From assembly GCA_021740585.1 (NCBI GenBank), contig JAIOZM010000002.1, positions 1 to 64,000 on the forward strand: a DNA stretch of 64,000 nt, given 5' to 3'. The stretch is from Bacteroidales bacterium. GTDB taxonomy: Bacteria > Bacteroidota > Bacteroidia > Bacteroidales > GCA-2748055. Under the pieces are notes generated by a model. That model did not search any database and had not been told where the DNA came from. It saw nothing but the letters and a program-made list of their open reading frames with translations. Shown here in pieces: positions 17,281 to 24,747 of the stretch; within the stretch, counting starts at the first letter, position 1, and every line of letters begins with the position of its first letter. Both the position numbers and the translations under genes were made by a program.

Positions 17281-19803
17281 TTAGGTGTCCAACTCATTGG
17301 TAATTGATCCAAAAGACCTGCCAAATTTCTCACCATAAAGCATCAAATATTCCCTGCAGAAGTTTTCATAAGTGCTTTTTGCAATGCTATGCTTACCAAC
17401 CAGACTCTGAGCTCTGCACTTCAGAACCACAGCTTCCTCGTTAACAGTGTCAAAATTGAACACAGAGTCACAGATCTGAATAATTAGGGCCGAATTAATA
17501 TTTGGATCCAGCCGTCCCGCATAATTGATCAATGTATCAACCATCTTATCAGACAACTGTCCCTTATAGGAGTCCAGCCATTCATAACTCAGATTCAATA
17601 AAAACTGCCCATTATTGGACGCTCCAAGCAGAGAACACAGAGCCTCCGAAGAAATATCTGCCTTTTCTCCATCAAGAATATTGTAAACAATCTGGTATTC
17701 CACAAATATTTTTTTTGGGTCTATTTTCAATCTCCAATAGCTGGTTTCATGGCTCAGTTCAATCCCATCAAGTTCCTTTAATATCTCCTTTAGTTTTGCA
17801 ATATTCACTGAAAGATTATTGCGACCACTCTTCGGGCTTTTATCAAACCAGAGATTCTCAACTAATTTCTCGGCAGAAATTCCTTTTGAATTTTCACTAA
17901 TTGATTTAAATAAAATCAAAAGGAACAACTCCTTCACCAATTGTGTGAATTTTCTTGTTATGTCAACATAATCCCTGTTTATTACCTGAAATCCTCCGAA
18001 AAAGAATATTGCATTACTTTGATTATTCTTCTTTATGTCTTCCTTTAAGATTCCGGAAAGTTGCTTACTTTCTTTGATTTTAATTTTCCCTCTCTTCCTT
18101 CTTATGATTAATACGGCAACAGAAAACCCAATTATCAAAGCTATTATGGCAATCATCAGCTTGTTTTTTATTGGAGAACTTACCGGCAAAGAAATCGCCA
18201 GAGGTGGGTAATCTATACTATACAGCTGAATATCAGAGCTTGTATATTCTTTAGAATATAATTCATAAACCACGAGTTTTCCCAGCTTACTTGAATAATA
18301 AAGGTCGGCGTATGAATTAATATCATTGAACTTATATTCAATGGGATTGCCAATATACTCAATTGTGTTATGGTCAAGATATCCTCTAATCAACTTTAAC
18401 TTGCTGTTATAAAGGCTCTTGGAAAATATTAAGGTATAAAAGCTCCTGGAAGAACCCTCAATTTCTAAAGAATTTACAAAACAATAATCATTTTTTGTCC
18501 CTTCATATTCCCATTTTCTTTCATACTTGAAATCACTTAGCGAAATCGTGTTTAAATCATAAAAATATTGTGGATTCAATCTCTGATTCCCTGATGCACT
18601 GCCATATCCACCCAGTACATAAAGAGTGTCATTCAGATATCCACAGGCTGCCAGGTAGCGGGGTTCATATTTATTTTCAGGTTCCTCCAGGTTCCTCCAG
18701 ATATTCTCAGCGACGTTATATTGAATTAATTCATTCCTATATGTAAAATGACCATATCCATTTAAAATATAAAGCATGTGATTTCTATGATCCATGAATT
18801 TATTATGATGCAGGAAATTTTTTCTGGCAGGTAAATTAGGTGTAATTCTTTTTACTTCACCAGACTTGGTTTCAACTTTTACTATTTGTTTATTATTTGG
18901 ATTGTATACAAGAATATTCTGTCCATCTAACACCGCCTGATTATTTGGTGTTAAAATAAGGCTGTCTCCATATATCCTTATAGTATCAGCAAAATTGGTG
19001 CTTAAATCATACTTTAATAGCATTTTCTGCCCCAGTATGTAGAGAACATCATTGCTTTTATCTGAAACAATTTTAGCAAAACCGGACAATTTGAAACTGG
19101 TATTTTTTTTCCAGTACATGTGACCATAAAGAAGCCAATCAGGGTTGACCACTTCCGCATAATTAAATGTCATGATATCTTTTGCACGATCTCCTTCGAA
19201 TTCATTCAATGGCCAATGATGAATGAGTTTTGACCCTCGTTCTATTTTAATGTCCCTTACTATTATTGGAGGCACATCAGTGCTCGAGAAGTTTTTCTCA
19301 AAGCAAGCGCCAAAAAACAGTTTAAATTTAGAATGATTTTTGAACCCCAGGTTTTCATGTATAATTACTGTGTCCAGAACTTGAAGAAGAATCCTGTCCT
19401 CTGCCATTTGAAAGTGAAGACCTATATTGACCCAGTTATTCGTTAGATTCTCGGCGCTAATCTCATATGTAATTCCGGTCTGGTCTGAATTATGTATAAG
19501 GCTTAAAGTCCTTCGCTCATCACCCAAGGCTCCGAGGATCAGATCTACATTATTATCTCCTTCCAGAATTGCGCGAAAGATGTAACCATAAGATGACACA
19601 GAAGGATAAGATGACAGATCAAAATTGAGGCTGAAATCCTTATTGATAACATATTCTTTCTCTGGAAATAAATTCAGGCCTGTTCTTAGTTCTTGCAGGG
19701 AGTCGTAACTCGAAAATTTGAGACCGTATTGTTGTGCACTTACCTGCCAAACAGGAAAGACGAAAAGCAACAACAGATACAATTTTAATATATGTTTTTT
19801 CAT
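17281..19803 (-). CDS. Transmembrane LamG/Kelch sensor with cytoplasmic SARP/BTAD-type DNA-binding domain
   Basis: About 840 residues (positions count from a TTG one codon upstream). Signal sequence 1-24; a LamG-like beta-sandwich about 25-215 (SLNFDLSSYPS ... LIHHWPLNEFEGD); Kelch-type repeats about 240-535 (MLYILNGYGHF, LYVLGGYGSASG); one membrane helix 549-568 followed by RRKRGK; a winged helix about 598-697 (LFLLILFKSISENSKGISAEKLVENLW, split in function between recognition and loop); and a helical BTAD-like region about 700-835. The last two are in the order of Streptomyces SARP activators. There is no kinase or receiver domain, so it would be a one-component regulator binding DNA from the membrane. 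ATG at 19803 is chosen. It lies divergently from a sulfatase whose promoter has SARP-style direct heptads. Function is inferred. Confidence 0.8.
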   Translation of the reverse strand: MKKHILKLYLLLLFVFPVWQVSAQQYGLKFSSYDSLQELRTGLNLFPEKEYVINKDFSLNFDLSSYPSVSSYGYIFRAILEGDNNVDLILGALGDERRTLSLIHNSDQTGITYEISAENLTNNWVNIGLHFQMAEDRILLQVLDTVIIHENLGFKNHSKFKLFFGACFEKNFSSTDVPPIIVRDIKIERGSKLIHHWPLNEFEGDRAKDIMTFNYAEVVNPDWLLYGHMYWKKNTSFKLSGFAKIVSDKSNDVLYILGQKMLLKYDLSTNFADTIRIYGDSLILTPNNQAVLDGQNILVYNPNNKQIVKVETKSGEVKRITPNLPARKNFLHHNKFMDHRNHMLYILNGYGHFTYRNELIQYNVAENIWRNLEEPENKYEPRYLAACGYLNDTLYVLGGYGSASGNQRLNPQYFYDLNTISLSDFKYERKWEYEGTKNDYCFVNSLEIEGSSRSFYTLIFSKSLYNSKLKLIRGYLDHNTIEYIGNPIEYKFNDINSYADLYYSSKLGKLVVYELYSKEYTSSDIQLYSIDYPPLAISLPVSSPIKNKLMIAIIALIIGFSVAVLIIRRKRGKIKIKESKQLSGILKEDIKKNNQSNAIFFFGGFQVINRDYVDITRKFTQLVKELFLLILFKSISENSKGISAEKLVENLWFDKSPKSGRNNLSVNIAKLKEILKELDGIELSHETSYWRLKIDPKKIFVEYQIVYNILDGEKADISSEALCSLLGASNNGQFLLNLSYEWLDSYKGQLSDKMVDTLINYAGRLDPNINSALIIQICDSVFNFDTVNEEAVVLKCRAQSLVGKHSIAKSTYENFCREYLMLYGEKFGRSFGSITNELDT

Positions 19804-19883
19804 CAAGCTTTTTAATGTTATTCCTACATTTAGAAACCTTCAATATCAATTATCATCATATTTTCTTTTCAAAAATTAATCAA

Positions 19884-19931
19884 TAATTATGACATAATTA
19901 GTTCGCAATTATGAGTTAAAAAGTAATTTTA
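19884..19931 (+). promoter_or_regulatory. Three-heptad SARP-like operator and -7 box, upstream of the 19955 sulfatase
   Basis: Heptads TAATTAT (19884), TAATTAG (19895) and CAATTAT (19906), 11 bp apart. They are followed by 11 bp and the -7-like box TAATTTTA (19924-19931); the ATG is 31 bp from the box start. The first 22 bp differ at one position from the operator at 38503. Because TAATTA is its own complement, part of the array also reads towards the divergent regulator gene. Confidence 0.7.
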
Positions 19932-19954
19932 AAATTTAAACAAATATATAAATT

Positions 19955-21361
19955 ATGGGGCAGATTACTCGAATTCATTTAAATATTTATAACGCTTTGA
20001 TGCTGTGTACAATCATTATCGGATGCAGCAGAGAAAATAAGAATACTCCAGACAAGCCAAATATTGTTATATTCCTGATGGACGATATGGGCTATGGAGA
20101 TATTTCCTGTTACAGAAAAGATGCCACACCTACCCCGAATATCGATAAATTATCGGAGCAGGGGGTCCTTTGTACTGATTTTTATGTGCCAACACCCTAT
20201 TGTGCTCCCTCACGGACTACCCTCCTTACCGGTAGGTTCCCATTGCGACATGGTATTGTGAGGAATCCAGCCCCTGATGCCGGGATCAATGATGTAGGAA
20301 TCAAAGATTCCGAGGTCCTTCTTGGAGAAGTGCTCCAGGAGACCGGGTACAGAACAAGTTGTATCGGGAAATGGCATATGGGTCATACTCCTGAATTCTT
20401 CCCGGCTAAACATGGCTTTGATGAGTATTTTGGCATCTTGTATTCAAATGACATGCGCCCTGTTCAGTTAATTGAGAATATGGATACGTTAATGTATCCG
20501 GTAGATCAGTCAATTCTTACTAAAACTTATACAGAAAAAGCCATCAAGTTTATCAGAGAGAATAAATCTTCACCCTTTTTTCTTCATTTATGTCATGCTA
20601 TGCCCCACAAGCCTCTGGCCGCATCCAAGGCCTTTTATACTCCTGAAACGCCCGACGATCTGTATGCTGATGTTATCAGCGAGTTAGACTGGTCGGTATC
20701 TGAAGTTATGAAAGTTCTCGGTGAAGAGGGTTTACTAAAAAATACAATTGTTATTTTTATGTCAGACAACGGGGCCTCCTATGGAGGAAATGTAACTCCC
20801 CTGAAGGGCAAAAAAGCTACAAACTGGGAAGGGGGAGTACGTGTACCCTTTTTGATCATTTATCCTGAAGTACTCCCTTCGGGCACGAAAATAAACATTC
20901 CCTGCTGGTCTCCTGATATCTTCCCCACCTTGCTGTCTCTGGCAGATATAGCCATTCCACAGGAGATCATTCTGGATGGAGAAAATATTACCGAAATCCT
21001 AAGGGGAAATCAAGAAGAACACAAGGCAATCTTTACCATGAGCGGCACCAAAATCAATACGATCAGGAAAGGTGACTGGAAACTTTTCCTGGAGAAACCA
21101 AGTTTCTTTATGCAAATTGATTTGGAGAACTGGGTTGATAAGAGAGCTCCTGATGGAATAAGCATTATTGCGCCATCAGAGCAAGCCACTCCGGCTCAAT
21201 ACCCAGGAGTCAGGCCTGAGTATATTCCAGGAGTCAGATATCTTTTTAATATTAGCGAGGATATTTCAGAGATGAAAAATCAATACGAAGAGAATTCAGA
21301 GATAGCGATTGAACTGGAAAGTATTTATTATGAATTTCTGGAATCTCTGGATCAAAAATAA
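19955..21361 (+). CDS. Sulfatase lipoprotein
   Basis: A 468-residue S1 sulfatase with probable lipobox IIGC (Cys24). Metal site LMDDMGYGD, maturation motif C83-APSR-TTLLTG, GKWHMGH, HAMPHKPLA and FMSDNGASYGG are all intact. No T9SS domain. It is divergent from the transmembrane regulator, with a 150-bp shared control region that holds the heptad operator. A strong bidirectional hairpin terminator follows at 21420-21447, so it is a single-gene transcript. Confidence 0.92.
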   Translation: MGQITRIHLNIYNALMLCTIIIGCSRENKNTPDKPNIVIFLMDDMGYGDISCYRKDATPTPNIDKLSEQGVLCTDFYVPTPYCAPSRTTLLTGRFPLRHGIVRNPAPDAGINDVGIKDSEVLLGEVLQETGYRTSCIGKWHMGHTPEFFPAKHGFDEYFGILYSNDMRPVQLIENMDTLMYPVDQSILTKTYTEKAIKFIRENKSSPFFLHLCHAMPHKPLAASKAFYTPETPDDLYADVISELDWSVSEVMKVLGEEGLLKNTIVIFMSDNGASYGGNVTPLKGKKATNWEGGVRVPFLIIYPEVLPSGTKINIPCWSPDIFPTLLSLADIAIPQEIILDGENITEILRGNQEEHKAIFTMSGTKINTIRKGDWKLFLEKPSFFMQIDLENWVDKRAPDGISIIAPSEQATPAQYPGVRPEYIPGVRYLFNISEDISEMKNQYEENSEIAIELESIYYEFLESLDQK

Positions 21362-21419
21362 CGAAGAATCAGTGTTCCGCTTTTCATTATTAATACACTT
21401 CTAAATAGCAAAAATTAAT

Positions 21420-21447
21420 AAGGGGCTGTCGTTTCCGGCAGCCCCTT
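21420..21447. terminator. Bidirectional rho-independent terminator
   Basis: A strong stem (AAGGGGCTGTC pairing with GGCAGCCCCTT, one wobble) between two convergent genes. On the minus strand it is followed by TTATTAATTTTTG and on the plus strand by CTTTA, so it mainly serves the minus-strand gene. Confidence 0.85.
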
Positions 21448-21481
21448 CTTTATGAATAAGAATTTCTTTCTTAGTATGTAA

Positions 21482-23134
21482 CTATTTACTAATAATAAAT
21501 TTCTTTGTTACAGGAACACTATTTCCATACATCCTCAGTACATATACTCCAGATGTAAGACCCTCAGAATTAATACTAATTCTGTCAGAATTTACTGCTT
21601 CATGAATATATTTTTTTCCTAGTACATCAAAGATAGCCAGTTCCGTAAAGATTCCGGTGTGATTAATCAAAATTTGATTTTGACGAGCATACACATTAAC
21701 ATCAATAACTTTCCTGTCGTCAATTCCACTAGGCGATCCTTCTCCTAAGGTAAATGCAACCGGATTGGACACCTCTCCTGATTCCATATCAAACAGATAC
21801 AGATTACAATTCATATCTCCGGTAAGGTTGGTAATTATCAGGGTATCATTGCCTCCATCCACATTAATCGTATCAGCAAGCCCCTGACCAATGGCATTCA
21901 TAAATGAAACAAAGTCGGGATTTACACTTTTGTCTAACAAAATAACGAATCCTTCTCTTGTAGTATTGACAACCAGTGTATCTAAAGTTTTGCCCTGAGT
22001 TGTATCCACAGTCAACGCAGCTCTGAAGCTTATTGGGGCAGTTATCCTCTTGTTTCCAGCTGCATCCTTTGTAACAAGTTGTATTGTATCTGACAGGTTC
22101 ATCTCACTTACAGCTTTTGTGTAGGTGCTGGTTGTGGTCATTTCCATCATATCAATGGCAGCTGTTTCTGCATCTTCCATAGCTGTTCCCTTTGGCACTA
22201 GGTAAAGCGTACCTGCTTCACTAAGTTTCAGGGACATTTCCTCCATATCATCATACATACTTTTGTAAACTTCTGCAACAGGAGCAAATTTGTCGGAAAC
22301 ATCACTCTGATGCATAAAGCAAAAATCGCCCCAGAAACCAGCACCACTACCAGTTACATCCTCATCATGATTTAGCGTGGGACCCATATTTGAATATTCA
22401 ACAACAACAACCCCATTTAATGAGAATTCATCTGTTGTTTGAATCCAACCAGATTGAGTTGGTTCTTTGGTTAATAAATTAGTGGCATAGAATGTCTGTG
22501 TAAGATCAACAAAAGAGGCATTTTCCAAATCTATGGGACTATCCGCTGCAGACCCGGGATGAATTCTGGTCCATGGGTAAAGTGGAGTCATTGTTTGTGG
22601 ATCGTAAAAACGAATCCAGAATCCATGTCCTGATTTTGTTGCGCTCCAGCCCCTGATCACCATTTTATAATTCCCTTCAACGAAATTACATGTATAGCGA
22701 TACCAGCCTGACGTTCCATTTACAACAGCCCTGTTGTTGTGAGTGGTAAAATTACCTCCAAAATTTGCACTTGTCTGGGCAGCCAGATCAGAATTATGAA
22801 GTGTAATACCGGCAGCTGCAGCCGCTACTTGTCTCCATTGATCATCAGTAGACGGACCTGAATTTAAACCAAGGATTCCTGAACCTGCTACCAAAGTTCC
22901 ATTTGGATCACCGGAAGGGATTAGCAAGGTGTCTACTACGCCGACATCATATGCATAATGTGGAACACCATGATAGGGTCCATTCTTCCAGTTCAGGTTT
23001 TGACCAACACTAAAATTAGCAAGGCTATCTGTTCCGAATTGCCAGGGAGTTCCGCCCCAGGGCTGACCTGCATATTGAGCAAATAATCCGCTCATCAATA
23101 GTGCGAAGATTGTTGTTAGTAAGATTCTTTTCAT
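21482..23134 (-). CDS. T9SS-secreted protein of unknown function, member of the heptad regulon
   Basis: I do not recognise the main domain. The 550 residues start with a signal peptide (MKRILLTTIFALLMSGLFAQ). An aromatic-rich domain about 25-260 follows (WFQF-like turns, SGWYRYTCNFVEGNYKMVIRG, GHGFWIRFYDP), which has the look of a carbohydrate-binding beta-sandwich. A helical stretch about 270-350 and beta-rich repeats follow, and a type A T9SS domain ends the protein (FTELAIFDVLGKKY ... LTSGVYVLRM). It has its own heptad operator and a strong terminator, so it is a stand-alone transcript controlled like the sulfatases. A glycan-binding or glycan-cleaving role is inferred only from this context. 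Confidence 0.8.
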   Translation of the reverse strand: MKRILLTTIFALLMSGLFAQYAGQPWGGTPWQFGTDSLANFSVGQNLNWKNGPYHGVPHYAYDVGVVDTLLIPSGDPNGTLVAGSGILGLNSGPSTDDQWRQVAAAAAGITLHNSDLAAQTSANFGGNFTTHNNRAVVNGTSGWYRYTCNFVEGNYKMVIRGWSATKSGHGFWIRFYDPQTMTPLYPWTRIHPGSAADSPIDLENASFVDLTQTFYATNLLTKEPTQSGWIQTTDEFSLNGVVVVEYSNMGPTLNHDEDVTGSGAGFWGDFCFMHQSDVSDKFAPVAEVYKSMYDDMEEMSLKLSEAGTLYLVPKGTAMEDAETAAIDMMEMTTTSTYTKAVSEMNLSDTIQLVTKDAAGNKRITAPISFRAALTVDTTQGKTLDTLVVNTTREGFVILLDKSVNPDFVSFMNAIGQGLADTINVDGGNDTLIITNLTGDMNCNLYLFDMESGEVSNPVAFTLGEGSPSGIDDRKVIDVNVYARQNQILINHTGIFTELAIFDVLGKKYIHEAVNSDRISINSEGLTSGVYVLRMYGNSVPVTKKFIISK

Positions 23135-23160
23135 AATTATTTATTTTTAAATTAGCTATC

Positions 23161-23208
23161 ACAAATTACAACACAAATGCTAATAATCTTCTAATTATCT
23201 CTTAATTA
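23161..23208 (-). promoter_or_regulatory. Three-heptad SARP-like operator and -7 box, upstream of the 21482-23134 gene
   Basis: Read on the minus strand: heptads TAATTAA (23208-23202), TAATTAG (23197-23191) and TTATTAG (23186-23180), then 11 bp, then TAATTTGT (23168-23161). The ATG is 34 bp from the box start. Geometry is identical to the operators at 19884 and 38503. Confidence 0.7.
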
Positions 23209-23302
23209 ATGTCATTAAAACATCCTTTTTTAAGCATCTTTAGAATGTTTACAGGTATGAAATATCCTGTTTATAAGTGCAATAGGAATCCTTTCCTGTG
23301 AA

Positions 23303-23350
23303 TCATTAGTAATTAATTATCATTTTATTATGTTTAATACTATATATTTG
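23303..23350 (+). promoter_or_regulatory. Three-heptad SARP-like operator and -7 box, upstream of the 23376 sulfatase
   Basis: Heptads TCATTAG (23303), TAATTAT (23314) and TTATTAT (23325), then 11 bp and TATATTTG (23343-23350), a perfect TAnnTTTG box. The TTG start codon is 33 bp from the box start. It is divergent from the operator at 23161-23208. Confidence 0.7.
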
Positions 23351-23375
23351 AAATAATTTAAATAATTTTTTTGAA

Positions 23376-24698
23376 TTGAACACTAAGAATATTTACAGAG
23401 CAATTGGTTGTTTTCTGGCACCGCTGATTGTGTCATGCAGTCAAACAGCGGATCAGTCAAAACCCAATATTGTTATCATCCTGGCAGATGACCTGGGTTA
23501 CGGTGATCTTGGATGCTACGGCAACGAATTTAATGTAAGTCCTGTAATTGATAATATGTCCGACAATGGAATTAAATTCACCGATTTCCATTCCAACGGT
23601 CCTGTTTGCAGCCCCACCCGTGCTGCAATGCTTTCAGGAAAATACCAACAAAAAGCAGGAATTGAGGACGTGGTTCATGCTTTAAAATACCGCCATACCG
23701 GAATGAACCAGAATACATATACCATAGCCCGTTATTTAGGGAATGAAGGTTATCGTACAGGGATTGTTGGTAAATGGCACCTGGGATATGACACTATTTT
23801 TTCGCCTCTTAACTTTGGTTTCGACTACTTCAAAGGCTATGTAAGCGGCAACGTGGATTATCATTCTCATTTAGACGGAACGGGCGTACACGACTGGCAA
23901 ATTCAAAAAAAAGAATACCGGGAAAAAGGCTACACCACAGATCTTATTAGCAGCGCAGCCGTTGATTTCATCGAAAGAAACAAGGATGATGCCTTTTTCC
24001 TGTATGTGGCACATGAATCACCTCATTCCCCCTTTCAGGACAGAGATGATCTTCCTGTCAGAAAAGAAGGAGGCCAGCTTTCAAACTTGGTTGACACTTC
24101 AGGGGTAAAAAATACATACCGTAACATGATAAAGGCGATGGATGAAGGAATCGGCCAAATATTAGAATGCCTGGAAAAAAACAATATATCAGAGAATACT
24201 CTGGTTATCTTCTTATCCGATAACGGAGCAACAAATGTTGGCTCTAACCATCCTTATAGCGGATATAAAGGCAGTTTATGGGAAGGAGGCCATCGCATTC
24301 CTGCTATCGCTTACTGGGAGGGTGTGATCAAGGCTGGCGAGAACCATAATCTGTTAATGACCATGGATATTTTCCCAACCATCATAGCACTAACTGGCAA
24401 CCAAAAACCTGATCAATATGCATTTGATGGCATTGACTTTTCAGAGCAGCTCACCGGAACCGGTTCGAGGCAGGTTTCCAGGACAGTATTTTGGAGGTAC
24501 AGAAAAAGTAAAGCAATTAGAAGAGATGAGTGGAAAATACTAATAGAAGATGGGAATAATTATCTTTTTAATTTAGCTCTCGATCCAGAGGAAAGCAACA
24601 ACCTGATAAACTCAGAAAAAAGGATAGCAAAGGATTTGATCAGGGAGCTGGATCAATGGGAAAAGGATATAAACAGCTATGAAATAAGGACAAAATAA
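23376..24698 (+). CDS. Sulfatase lipoprotein with TTG start
   Basis: A 440-residue S1 sulfatase. The only start before the signal sequence is TTG at 23376, at the expected distance from the -7 box. Lipobox LIVSC (Cys21). Metal site ILADDLGYGD, maturation motif C78-SPTR-AAMLSG, GKWHLGYD, HESPHSPFQD and FLSDNGATNVG are intact. It faces the broken GH2 gene at the end of the SusCD operon. The YGDLGCYGN wording is that of arylsulfatase A-like members, but substrate cannot be read from sequence. Confidence 0.9.
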   Translation: MNTKNIYRAIGCFLAPLIVSCSQTADQSKPNIVIILADDLGYGDLGCYGNEFNVSPVIDNMSDNGIKFTDFHSNGPVCSPTRAAMLSGKYQQKAGIEDVVHALKYRHTGMNQNTYTIARYLGNEGYRTGIVGKWHLGYDTIFSPLNFGFDYFKGYVSGNVDYHSHLDGTGVHDWQIQKKEYREKGYTTDLISSAAVDFIERNKDDAFFLYVAHESPHSPFQDRDDLPVRKEGGQLSNLVDTSGVKNTYRNMIKAMDEGIGQILECLEKNNISENTLVIFLSDNGATNVGSNHPYSGYKGSLWEGGHRIPAIAYWEGVIKAGENHNLLMTMDIFPTIIALTGNQKPDQYAFDGIDFSEQLTGTGSRQVSRTVFWRYRKSKAIRRDEWKILIEDGNNYLFNLALDPEESNNLINSEKRIAKDLIRELDQWEKDINSYEIRTK

Positions 24699-24747
24699 AA
24701 CAACCCTGGTATTATATTAAATACAAAGCATCCCGCCAGATTGTTTT

